The notes below the pieces were generated by a model. It had not been told where the DNA came from. It saw only the letters and a program-made list of their open reading frames with translations, and ran no database searches. Shown one piece after another: positions 36,500-46,965 of a stretch of DNA of 64,000 nt; within the stretch, counting starts at the first letter, position 1; each line of letters starts with the position of its first letter. The DNA comes from Laburnicola sp. R22_1 (lineage: Eukaryota; Ascomycota; Dothideomycetes; Pleosporales; Didymosphaeriaceae). The translations under genes were made by a program, and so were the position numbers. The stretch covers positions 496,001 to 560,000 of the forward strand of contig JACONQ010000020.1 of assembly GCA_014281115.1 (NCBI GenBank), given 5' to 3'.

Positions 36500-38150
36500 T
36501 CTAACTCCTCCTCTATTTCTTTATCTATTTAATAGGTTCTTGTGTTGTGCCTAGGCTCTTTGCATCTCCTACAGTGGCGTTATATTAAGGAACCTGCCTC
36601 TCCCTTACTACTACCTCGCGCCCTTTTTAATAACTTTACCCTAATAGAAGGGCTTTTTACTCCTAAATCTACTTCCTAAGCAAAGCCTAGTATTCCACCT
36701 TTCTAAATACGCTTTCTTTTACGCGTTTTTTACTTTATTAGAACCTTAATTTACTTCTTAAGTTCCTTAATATAGGTCTCTTAAAGTACACTATAGTAGA
36801 GTATAAGTTTAGCACTTTGTATAAGCTGTAAGTAGCTTAATTTAGTATTAGGTAGAGACCGAATAAAAGAGTTTCGTATAAGCTTTAACTAGAATCTAAA
36901 CTTAAGAGTATTACTTAGGGTCCTGGCTTGCCATAGTGTATCTAGTAGGGTACTCTAAGGTAGAGTGTGAATACGCATATTAAGGCAATTTACTACTACT
37001 AATGCATTTAAAGAAATAAGCCTAAAGGCCTTAAAGGCTTTCTTATAGTTTTCTAGTGTAAACATATTAAAAAACGCGTTATAAAAGGCTAGTAGAAAGC
37101 CCTCTTTATTAATATAAAAGACGCGTTAGCGTGCTAAGTCCTACACGCGCTAGGAGTACTTTAGCTTTAGTGGCGCAAAATAGACTATATTAAGCGGCTA
37201 GAGGATATAAGATAAGTGCGCTAGCATATAGAGTATTAGGATCTTTTGTTCTAGGCAATAATTCTTAAAATCCTAGAAGTAGTAGCTCTTATAGCTATCT
37301 AGAATAAGTAACCTCTATAACTCTACTATGCGCAGCCTTATATACGCGTTAAAGTGCTTTAACTACGCGACTCTAAGCTTGTTATTAGTCTAGCTAGTCG
37401 TAGAGACTAAGTGCTTCTAATTGCGGGAGATACTAGTCTCCTTATACCACGCTAAGATATAGACTCGCCCTTTATAGATAATAAATGGCGGGGCAGCATA
37501 TCTAGTAGCGTAAATACTCTAAATTACTATAATCTACTTATAGTTGCCTAGCTAAATAAGCGTAGGTTAAGAATATCTTTCTAAACTAGTTACAATATTT
37601 ATTAAGCTAATAACTCCTATCTAGAAGCCTATCTTATTAAAGTTATAGATGTCTTTATCCTACACTCTATACTTAGCTTTTATGTCCTTTACTAGCTAAA
37701 ACTACGCGTTTATAACCTCTAGGTCTTTCTATTATATTCTCTATTAGTCCTTTGCTTAATTAAAAGCTATTTTAAGCTTAGATACGCGCTTTATAAAGCG
37801 CTAAGCCTAGTATTGTTCTATAGGGTCTCTGTGCTGCGCAGCTAGTAGTTTGTTAGCTATATCTTCTACTTTACCTAGCTAGGGTGCAAATTCTTATAAA
37901 TCTAGGTTAAGAATATACTATATAAGCGTCTACCCTTTAGTTATAGTAAGCTTTGCCATGCCTAATTGTGTATCTACTTAGGTAGTAATTTTGTTAATTT
38001 AATTATTTAGTGTAGACTTTAGGATATTATATACTACAGCAGCGTGTTGTAGGCTTAAAATTTACTTATTCTAATAGGTGTAAAGGGCAAGCTTAATTCT
38101 ATTTTCTTAATTAGATAATAACGCGTTATATTATTAAAATATTATAATTT
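36500..38150 (-). pseudogene. Fot1-like transposase pseudogene (outer element)
   Basis: The minus strand reads through stops as a second pogo/Fot1 transposase, distinct in sequence from the inner one: APPFIIYKGRVY, LRVAQLKHFN, RLLILDSYKSY (second catalytic D kept), LSYILQPLNVVYFAPLK (third position N) and a C-terminal FLPAF segment. Many TAG/TAA codons. The direction agrees with the outer terminal inverted repeats. Confidence 0.75.
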
Positions 38151-38224
38151 ATAGTAAAGTGTTGTAGTCTTAGCAAAAACTATCGAGCGGACTAATCTAT
38201 TTGAGCTACTAATAGAATATATTA

Positions 38225-39200
38225 GTAAATTTTATAAAGTAGTAAAATAACTAGTAAAGCTATAGTAGTAGATATAGTAGTTATTAAAAATTATTATCTA
38301 TTAGACCTCGGCCTATTAAACCTCTAATCGACCTAATATTAGTCTAAATCTATACACTAGTCCCTATTAGATAGTACTAGCGCACTTCTAGGGCCGCTAC
38401 TATATGGGTAGTATATAGCACCTAGTATTCTTATTATAGTAATTTAACCTATTTAATAATTAAGTCTAATTACTTTTTTATAGTAGTAGTTAAGTATATA
38501 GTAGTATATAGAGTAGTTAAAAGGTAATTAAAAGATAATTAAGTTACTATAATAATAATATAGTAAAATTACTAGAGGTTATAACTTAAAGAAAGTAGAA
38601 TATAATATATAAAATTAAGCTAAGTAAAAAATTACTTAGCTCTTCTTATCTCTCTAAAACTTAACTAAAATTAAATTTAATAGTTAATATAATAGATTTT
38701 TATATAGCTAACCTTACTAGTATAAAATACTCTTTACGCACTTTTATTACTAATAAAAATAATAATTTTACTAAATTTTATATATATACAGTATTACTTA
38801 TAACTACTATAATATTAACTAGTTTATAAGCTCTACCTTATATAGCTTATAATACTAATACTAATTATAATAATAACTACTAATACTATCTTATAAAGAA
38901 TACTTATAGTTACTACTACTATTAAATAAAATAATATTATACTTACTTTAATTATAATATTAATAAAATTAATATTAATGTAAGTCTTATTTTAAAAAAT
39001 AATAATAATAAATATATAGTAAATAGTATAATAAAAGCTAGTAACTTAGCGCTTACTACTATAAATCTAACTATAAAAATAGCACTTAAGTAATTATAAT
39101 AAGTAATTAAAGGTAATTAGTATAGCTTATAGTGTTACTATATATAACTATTACTAAAAGAGTAAAGCTTAGCTATAATAAGCGGCACTGTTAAATCTGC
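38225..39200. other. AT-rich edge of the block
   Basis: No gene or element recognised. Composition switches within about 50 bp near 39,180-39,250 from TA-dominated to GC-balanced, marking the compartment border. Confidence 0.6.
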
Positions 39201-39249
39201 TATATAGCGCTATTACATAATAGCGCGTAAACTACAATAACGCCTGCCA

Positions 39250-39705
39250 GGTGGTGCAGAGCACCTCCCAACAGTTAAGACCTGCACCGGGCCGAATAAG
39301 ACCCTCTCGTCTCTAGGTAAGCGCTTTCTACCGCGAGCTCCCCACTATCGCACGAATCCCGCCAAAACGAGGCTGGATTGGGCGTGTGAAGAGTGGGCGC
39401 CCCGCACGTCACGAGACGCACGGCACCGAAGGCAGAAAGTAGTCGTGGTAACAAAGCGCGCATACGGTGTATACGGCAGCTACCGCCGCATTGGGACTTG
39501 CGAACCCTGTCATACAACAGCTATATACTCTTAGGCTGAAACCATGTTTATCTGACCTTGTGGTTAATTCGAGAGCCTCAATACGGATCCGCCTTCTGTT
39601 CCACAACGAGCTTCCGTTAAAGACTGCCATCCTTAGGCTGGTACGTAGCACGTCCTGGCTGGGTTGACATAGACCAAATCAACATCGCCGAACAAACTGC
39701 TCAAC
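39250..39705. other. Intergenic, upstream of the monooxygenase gene
   Basis: GC-balanced sequence between the compartment border and the monooxygenase start. Open frames here overlap on both strands, are short, and show no recognisable protein. It presumably contains the promoter, but I see no convincing TATA element. Confidence 0.5.
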
Positions 39706-41643
39706 ATGGCCTCCGCAGCAACAATGCCTCAGCTTCCGCCTGAGCAGGTCAAATACAAGGAAGAAGCTGCGAAACGCAAAAGACCCGAAGGCTCGAAACA
39801 ATTCCAGGATCTGCACTACAGCGACAACAGCCGACTGCGCAGTCTTGTGGACGATCTCTTCGCCGACCATGCCGCTCTCGACAAACGTCCTCTTCCCATC
39901 AGCTCCGGCGGTCATGTCAAATTCCTTATCATGGGCGCCGGAATGGGCGGCATTATGAACGCTATCAAGCTCGTGCAGGCTGGCTTCAGCCCCAGCCAGA
40001 TCGTTTTGGTTGAAGTTGGAGGGGGCATTGGTGGGACATGGTACTGGAATCGCTACCCTGGTCTTCACTGCGACATCGAAGCCTACGTCTATATGCCAAT
40101 GCTTGAAGAGACTGGGTATGTGCCGACGCATAAGTACGTGTCCTCGGCCGAGATGCGCAAGTACTTGGAGCAATTGGTGCAGCATTTTAGTCTTTCGGAT
40201 AGGATTCTGTTCCGCACGCAAATGAACAGCCTTCAATGGGACGGGTTAGCGCATTTCTGGAAAGCGGACATGGCCATGAGCCGGGGCGAGGGAGGAAAAG
40301 AGACAAGCGCCGTTTGGGTCAATGCAGATTTTGTTATTCTGGCAGGAGGCCTGTTCCCGTATCCCCATGTTCCCAAGATTCCAGGGCTGGCTGGCTTCGA
40401 AGGCGAGATGTTCCATACCTCGCGCTGGGATTACGGCGTTACAGGTGGTTCTAGTGATACAGCATTCCCAGAGCTGAACAAACTTTCGGGCAAACGTGTT
40501 GGGTACCTTGGTACCGGCGCTACAGCGATTCAAGCAGTACCGGAAGTTTGCAAGTACGCAAAAGAGCTGTACGTCTTTCAGCGGACACCTTCGCAAGTCA
40601 ACCAGAGGGGCCAACGCGTGACGGACCCAGACGAATGGCGCGAAAGTATTGCTACAGGTCAAGGTTGGCAGAAAGCTCGGATGGAGAATTTCGCCCAACA
40701 AATGTCCCAGAACGTGACATCTGAAACAGTCAACCTGGTGAACGACGACTGGGCCAATCTCAAAGCTTTTGGTGCCGTTCTGGGTAGCAAACAGTTCAGC
40801 AAGCTCGCTCCTGATAAGATCCCAGAACATTTAGCCACGCTGACCGCTCTCGATGCAGAGCACAACGCAAGAGCACGAAAGCGCATCTTGGACCTTGTCT
40901 AGGATAAAGACACTGCTGAAAAGCTCACACCTTGGTATCCGACCTGGTGCAAACGCCCGACCTTCTCCGATACCTATCTCCAGTCCTTCAACAAGCCTAA
41001 TGTCCATCTCGTGGACACAAATGGCAGTGGCATCGACAGCGTCACTCCGCACGCCATCGTCGCGAGGGCCCAGGAGTACCCCGTTGACGTGCTCATTCTC
41101 AGTACCGGATACCGCTCCCCCGCCTATGCAGGCGGCGACCCCGCAGCTCGCATTGGAATCGAGGTTCTGGGCCGCGGTGGCCGCCGCATGACCGACAAAT
41201 GGACATCACAAGGTCCCACAACCCTCCATGGGGTCTGCACCAATGCTTTCCCGAATCTCTTCTTCATCGGCATCACACAGTCCTCTGCGACCGCAAACGT
41301 AAACCACACTCTGGAAGTGCAGACGCGGCACATCTCCAGCATCATCGCTCAGGCGCATGCGCTCCACTCGAATGAACGAATAACCATCGAGCCGAGTGTG
41401 GCCGCTGAGGAGGCTTGGGCTATGAAGTGCTTGGCTGGCGCGGCGTTCTTTAGTGCCGTGTCTGTTTGCACGCCGGGGTATATTACGATGGAGGGCGAGG
41501 CGACGAAGAAGAAGAGTCAGGAGGAAATGAAGAAGTCGGCGAGAGGAGCCACTTGGAGCGAGGGGCTTGTGCCATTTGATCAGATATTGGAGAGGTGGAG
41601 GGCCGAGGGCAAATTAGAGGGTCTTGAGGTGACTGCTGTGTGA
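39706..41643 (+). pseudogene. Baeyer-Villiger-type flavin monooxygenase, one in-frame TAG
   Basis: A FAD/NADPH-dependent monooxygenase of the Baeyer-Villiger family, inserting oxygen next to a ketone carbonyl; substrate unknown. The first Rossmann motif GAGMGG is at residues 77-82, followed by the family-typical GGTWYWNRYPG (109-119). The BVMO fingerprint FxGxxxHxxxWD is at 231-242, and the NADPH-binding GTGATA at 269-274. The frame of 646 codons has no intron and is continuous except for one TAG at 40,900-40,902 (codon 399). The next residues (DKDTAEKLTPWYP, CKRPTF) are typical family sequence in the same frame, so this is a point nonsense mutation, not an end. CAG-to-TAG would fit RIP-type damage, but AAG is also possible. 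It is either a pseudogene, a sequencing error or a readthrough case; the C-terminal 247 residues are otherwise clean. Confidence 0.85.
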
Positions 41644-41646
41644 TTG

Positions 41647-42945
41647 TGTAAGTTGCATAATCTGCTTCATTCAAGGCCAGCTGTACTCAAATCAACGTTT
41701 TCCCGATTATACTGCGTGACGGCAGAAAGCACAGTTAAAATAAACCAAACGACTGGGCTAGAATCTCCACGACGACGTTCATTTAAAATACAACAAATGG
41801 AGAGAGGCACGATAATGTCACCAACGCGCTCGAAATGTTAGATGACATATTGCCTGAAGCTCGCCCTTCCTGATGTAATTTTCAAGTCAGCAGTGAACTA
41901 TGGGCCAAGACGTACGGACGATCTAACCAAGTCGACCCTAGGGATGCTGCCATACATCATATGATAGCAAGTTTCACCATCTTACGCTAGACCAGAGACT
42001 ATCGTGTCTTATGTAATGGGGGGCCGTATAATATCTTTTACGAGCTATATACACACGAGTATCCTCTCTATTTCTCCCCTCTCCACTCCCGTAGCTTTGG
42101 ACGCAATCTCGAGCGGCTTGTTCGATTTTGACCTGTTCGTAGTCACACATGAATTCACAATTCCGTCACAAATCCTCTTCTTCGTGATCCAGACCCGCTG
42201 GGAATTCCAAATCTCGCCGCCTGTGCTATCTCTGAAGATGTCTTCAATGTATCGCACACCCAAGGCTCTGTGTATCTGCGGGCAATGATTTTAAGACGAC
42301 ACAAGACTGTGGCTAACTGTTATTGGCTACGATCGCAGAAAGTCGTTGGGCATATGATGGGGCAAGTCTTTTGGGCTGATACGGCAAGATGAATTGATGA
42401 AGGTATTTGGGGAGAAGGAGAGAGAATCTGCAATCAAGAAAGTATGATGGCAGTTGTGTTGAGGATAGATTGTTGAGAAAAATGGCAAATGCAAGATGTT
42501 AGAGGCGGCGCTGGAGTCTCACACCAGACCCATGTTTTCATTTGAAAGGTATCGTTCGACTCAACTGAGTTGTGGCATACATGGGACTATGAAATCAGTG
42601 AATTATCTGTCAGGACCTCCACACCTAATTTGCAGTCAAGACAGGTAGATCTACCTCACTGCTCAAGCCGGCACAATGTACATTTGGAATTCGACTTCTT
42701 TAGTGCTCTTGCAGATACTCGCCCTCAAACTCGGCGCTGTTTTCTTTCATCTCCCTCTTCTGCAATGTAGCAGCAGCTCGCACGTGAAAGAGCAGGTCGG
42801 GATCTGGGTTCTTGTCCCTGTCGTTCTTAAACACTTGCACTTTATCAATAACCATGTTTCCAAGCTCTTTCTTGTGCTGGGCGAGGAAGAAGCCAAAACA
42901 AGCGCCATTCTCGGAACCTTCGATAATTAGCTTCTCATCTGGTTG
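41647..42945. other. Intergenic, 1.3 kb
   Basis: Convergent intergenic region between the monooxygenase (+) and the secreted protein gene (-). Short frames occur on both strands without recognisable similarity or codon pattern. No repeat partner seen. Confidence 0.5.
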
Positions 42946-43894
42946 TTAGAGCGCACAGTGCTCTGTGTACGCACCTAGCATTGCCAATGCACCATCGTCC
43001 TTCATCTCAAAAGTCGTTCCAGGCCATTGCTCCAGCTGCTTCCCAGCCGCTTTGAGCGCGCGCGCCATGACAGCTTTCGAATTGCTATTGCCCACACCCT
43101 GGACCCAGAAATACTTGATCTTGCTGACATCGCTATTCTCACGATTCCAGGCGCCCCACATAAGGTCTGAGAGATGTCTGAGCTCCGGCAGCTCCTCCAA
43201 AGAAGGCTTTTTGTTCCACACGTTCTGAGCAACAGTCTGGGGACTGGTAACGTACTGCATGAAGATGGCGCCGCCGACCGGGTTCACGGCGAATTCCAAT
43301 TGTGCCCCCGTTGCCTGCACACTTGTAAGCAACACCGAGTTGGACCGCGACACGAGAACTCACCCTGTACTCCTTGCTGTTGACTTTGTAGGTCTGATCC
43401 TTCTTCGGAATCTTTGCGTCTTTGTCGAAGTGCTGGAAGTTATAGCAGCGATTGTCGCCGCCCATACTCTCCTTCGGACGTGTATCCAAGCCGAGGGCTT
43501 TGCAGGCGCTCTCGACTTTCCAGTACCGCGCCATGTCGCATTGTATGTAGGAGACGTGCACTTCCTTGTAGCCCCACGTCTTCAGCTCGGCTGCAGTCAT
43601 ATTAGCAATGTTTCGACAATCGCACTTGTTAACACGGGGATGCTGACACTTCAGGTCGCCTCCCCACGGGCTCTGGGCCGCCGGCAAGCCCATCATATTG
43701 GCTGCCTCCTCCTCTGAGCCTTTCATTGCATTGATGAGCTTCTCGCCTTTGCACTTGAAGTAGTTCCACGTCTTGTCGTCGGCCAGTTTGTCCGGATTGA
43801 AGTCGCGCGGGACACGCGCTGCGTGCGGATTGGCGACCGCACCCACGACCAGGCTCACTACGCTGAGCAGCGTGGCTGCGAATGTGAGTTTCAT
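42946..43894 (-). CDS. Secreted eight-cysteine protein, unknown function, one intron
   Basis: Two exons, 43,894-43,364 and 43,314-42,946, are separated by a 49-bp GT-AG intron (GTGAGT donor, GTGCAG acceptor). They encode about 299 residues. I chose the ATG at 43,894 because it starts a classical signal peptide (MKLTFAATLLSVVSLVVGAV, then an ANP-A-type cleavage region); an in-frame ATG two codons upstream is possible. The mature protein has eight cysteines, which would allow four disulphides, including CKGEK, a CDC pair and a C-terminal EHC. The C-terminal half contains repeated W residues (WGAWN, FWVQG). I recognise no enzyme motif. Small, secreted and cysteine-rich next to a repeat-rich region fits a candidate effector or surface protein; this is inference from features only. 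Confidence 0.8.
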
Positions 43895-44456
43895 GGTCAT
43901 GGAGAGCGTGCGAGAGTCAGAGGTGAGGTTCGCTAGCAACGGGGGCAGTGCGATGTGCAAAGGTTGCTATGGCGTTCGGGAAGAAGTTATGGGTAGCTGT
44001 ATACGAAGCTACACTCGCTTATACAGAAGCGCGTCGGGGAGCCTCTAGCAAATTTCACAAGGCGGGCAGTATGACGTGAAAGAGGATATCTGCATGTCGG
44101 CGAGTCCCCAGTTATCCGCATGAACAATCAGACGCCTCGCATTAGTAAAAACGTCCTGAATACAACTATTTAGATAATTCCTTCTACCTTGGGAGGTATT
44201 TTGGCCTCACTCGAATTCCTGCGCGGTGAGGATGGGACTAGGAGGGCACCATGCCCGATCACGTGCGGGTTACCGTGCAAACCCCGCCGCAGTTTACGCA
44301 GTTTACACTTATTACGCCTTCTCTCTGCTGCCTCACCCCGCCACGCCAACCCACCACAGAAATTCTCCCTCGTCTCCATAGCGGGCGCAGCTCGCTGTCG
44401 TAAGTTGTCGTGTGTACTGCTCCGCCTACTCAAACTGACCTCACGCAGTGACCGTC
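43895..44456. other. Intergenic, 5' side of the secreted protein gene
   Basis: Upstream region of the minus-strand gene. The GC-rich interval at 44,190-44,450 has overlapping frames on both strands without a recognisable product. Confidence 0.45.
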
Positions 44457-45170
44457 ATGGCGACGGATGATCTGCGCCGCCGCCTGGCCGCCCTCGGTCT
44501 GACTGAAGTCAAGCCGTAGGATTTTGTCGATCCGGCAGTGTCTTTTAGGCGACCAGGGTCTCTGGCTCGGCAAATCATTGCTGGCCATGACGACCGGTTA
44601 GTCAATCCCACCTGCGTACACTGAAAGAATTGTTCGCGCAAGCGATTAGAGGGCAAAGGCGTCACTTAGTATCATAGCGTTCCTGTGTGACCCCATATCA
44701 GTAAGTACTTATTCTGGGCCACAGTGAGGGCAACAAGCCGGACACGCTTCGTGGGCATCATGTCGTACGGTCTGCCCACATTTGTATTATACATTCCGAT
44801 CACACGGTATATGAATCACCTGAAATGTCCGCCATTTTTTTGTGCCATCCACTGTGAGTCTCTTTCGAATACACTCATGCTAACACCGATAGGCGACGTT
44901 GGTTCGATTACCCTCGGCTTTACCGACGACCAATACGATGCGTATGTTGCCCTTCGGCTAGAGGAGGTAGTATACGCTCTTGCTCAACCTGCGCTCACTT
45001 CCAACCACTACAACAATGCGTGCACCACGAGGCAGCCTCGGGGCATTCATCCGGATGTGTTGGAAAGGATCTTTGGAATGCTCGCCGACGGATCGATGCA
45101 GGTCAGCTTTGCGGAGGATTTCATGGCAATCTCAATATCAAGAAGCATAAGGCGCATTCCAGACGTCTAG
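44457..45170 (+). pseudogene. Possible gene remnant, unrecognised
   Basis: An ATG at 44,456 or 44,457 begins a peptide with good coding character (MATDDLRRRLAALGLTEVKP), but a TAG follows at codon 21. The frame then continues (DFVDPAVSFRRPGSLARQII) for about 35 codons. A separate frame at about 44,890-45,170 (ITLGFTDDQYDAYVALRLEE, HPDVLERIFGML) could be another exon. I cannot join them or name a family. A decayed gene is the simplest reading; chance frames cannot be excluded. Confidence 0.3.
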
Positions 45171-45229
45171 AAGGCGTTCGCGATGGTGACGAGGTCTTCG
45201 ATGCAGACCTGTTAAGTACTTTGTTAAGT

Positions 45230-45655
45230 TTTACGCAGTGCATAGTTTAAAGTTAATAATTATATAGATTGTTTAGGGTTGTCTCTACTTTAAGTTCTTA
45301 AGGTAGGATTAAGGTACTAAGGTACAGATTTTAGGTGGCACAAAGGGCTATTTATTGCCCACAGCAATTCTCCCTTTAATAGGCTATTTTCGCCGCCCTT
45401 TAGAGTTCTGTAGTTAAATAGTAACTCTAAGGTTACTATCCTATAGTTTAATTACTCTACAGCTATTATATAATTAGTTTTTTACTAATTATACACGTTA
45501 TACTTTAACTCCCTACTATAGCTAATCCTAATTATACCCTTTTTTTTATACCCTTTAGCTATTAAACCTTAGTTATGCTTGCTATTAAGTCTTATAATTT
45601 ATATAAGGTTAGGTTAACTATAAACGGATATGAATAAATGAATAAAACGATGGTG
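45230..45655. repeat. AT-rich repeat patch related to family C
   Basis: A RIP-like AT-rich island in the GC-balanced compartment. Its right part (about 45,415-45,655) is colinear with the family C insertion at 46,044-46,273 but has many more C-to-T and G-to-A changes. It ends gaatatgaataaatgaat like family C. No target duplication recognised. Confidence 0.75.
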
Positions 45656-45716
45656 ACGATAATGGTGAGGCGCTACTGGATTTCACGGCTCTGACGGCTG
45701 TGCTTCACCATCAGTA

Positions 45717-46030
45717 GCATGTGTTGCCCTAGGATGAGCAATACCAAGGCCAACTGTACTCAAAAGATTTCCTTTGACTTTATAGCCGGCTGAGGTGGAG
45801 ACTAGAATAGGATGATGCGGAAGCTGCCCGGCACTGATCGCTTGGACCCATACATTTTAAACAGGCAAACAAATTGCTTTCTCCATTTTCAGCTTCGATC
45901 ACATTCTGTTCACTGAAAAGGTACAACTACCTAGGGTACAACTACATACATAAGTTCGAGTAAATTCAGCCTTTGTATCGCCTATCCTGGGGTAACACAC
46001 AGTACTCAAACTCTTTCCTAGTACTGTATT
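45717..46030. repeat. Family D short repeat pair, MITE-like
   Basis: Inverted copies of one short sequence lie at 45,717-45,765 (tgttgccctaggatgagcaa, minus orientation) and about 45,977-46,030 (cctggggtaacacacagtac, plus orientation). Related single copies are at 48,354-48,416 and 61,775-61,837. The inverted pair about 310 bp apart could be the ends of a MITE. Confidence 0.5.
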
Positions 46031-46043
46031 ATAAGACATGCAC

Positions 46044-46273
46044 GTCGAATGGTGACTCTGAGGTTACTGTCCTATGGTTCGATTGATCCGCAGCTGTCAT
46101 GTGATCAGTCATTTACCTTTTACAATTATTATGTTACACTTTAGCTCCCTACTATACCTAATCCTAATTACGCTCTTTTTTTAATATACTTGCAAAACCT
46201 TAGGTGTAATATTAAGTCTTATAATTTGTAAAAGGTTAGGTCAACTGTAAACGAATATGAATAAATGAATGAA
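46044..46273 (+). mobile_element. Family C SINE-like insertion (230 bp)
   Basis: A 230-bp insertion flanked by the perfect 13-nt duplication ataagacatgcac at 46,031-46,043 and 46,274-46,286. It begins gtcgaatggtgactctgagg, contains ggttcgattgatcc about 30 bp further on (resembling a pol III B box), and ends in repeated aatgaat. No protein frame. A tRNA-derived SINE is my preferred reading; the promoter boxes are inferred from resemblance only. Confidence 0.8.
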
Positions 46274-46286
46274 ATAAGACATGCAC

Positions 46287-46965
46287 CAAACAACCCAGAT
46301 ATCATACTTGTCCTAAGCTCATGGATAAATTTGGCTCATATTTGCTTCTACCCGTACGCTGTGGAATATACAAACTAAACATACAAGTAGGCAATGAATA
46401 TGCCCAGTTGCCCACATGTGCAGGTGAAAAGCCTACCGCGTGACACGACGTATATTAAGGTTATGTAGGGCACACGCGATAGCGCGATAGTTAATCGAAA
46501 ATGCTTTGTAGATCAACCAAAGTCCGTTCAATATCCATTTTTCAATTCTTATGACCAATGTAATTCTGACATATCAGTCGCAGCAACGAAGGATTCGGCC
46601 GAGCTTATTCAGCGGCAGCGCTCACTAACATGCGCCTCAATCTTTTCCTTACAGATCAATCATTAATCACAATCCGACCTCCACTCCGCTCAATTCAACT
46701 CGTCTCCGCCAGAATATCCGGACTATCCCGCGCCGATTAATTTCATTAGGCGAACTTACCTAAGGTAGCCTCGGAGTCTTCGTTGCGCGCGCCTGCCAGA
46801 CCCAGGATCTCCTCAAGATTAGACAAGGATTAAAGCTTTCCCTAGGTGCATCACTCGCAGCAGAACACGCCTAGCTTTCCGATTCCACGTTGTTGTTGGG
46901 ATATCACCCGCTCGATCAAGCTAGCACAATAGAAACGGTCAGCCCCTTGGTTAGATTCTCCTTTC
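46287..46965. other. Intergenic, upstream of the regulator gene
   Basis: Nothing supported except presumed promoter sequence. Confidence 0.4.

Larger units (their letters stand above)
34166..38222 (-). mobile_element. Outer Fot1/pogo-like DNA transposon, interrupted by a second one
   Basis: Imperfect terminal inverted repeats of about 58 bp (left from 34,166, right ending 38,222) share the words tattctattagtagc and agattagtccgc. TA flanks both ends (34,164-34,165 and 38,223-38,224). The transposase is on the minus strand in the right half. A second Fot1-like element (34,623-36,483) is inserted in the left part; without it the element is about 2.2 kb, normal for the superfamily. Confidence 0.82.

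Noticed and set aside
39679..40236. 185-codon minus-strand frame over the monooxygenase start, and a 194-codon one at 40,246-40,830
   Set aside because: Antisense shadows of the conserved monooxygenase frame.
40892..40902. Intron ending at the TAG of the monooxygenase
   Set aside because: The reading frame is continuous and conserved on both sides of the codon with no missing or extra residues, and no suitable donor precedes it.
42004..42930. Small frames of 66-94 codons in the intergenic region
   Set aside because: No recognisable product, overlapping frames on both strands, no intron or start signals.
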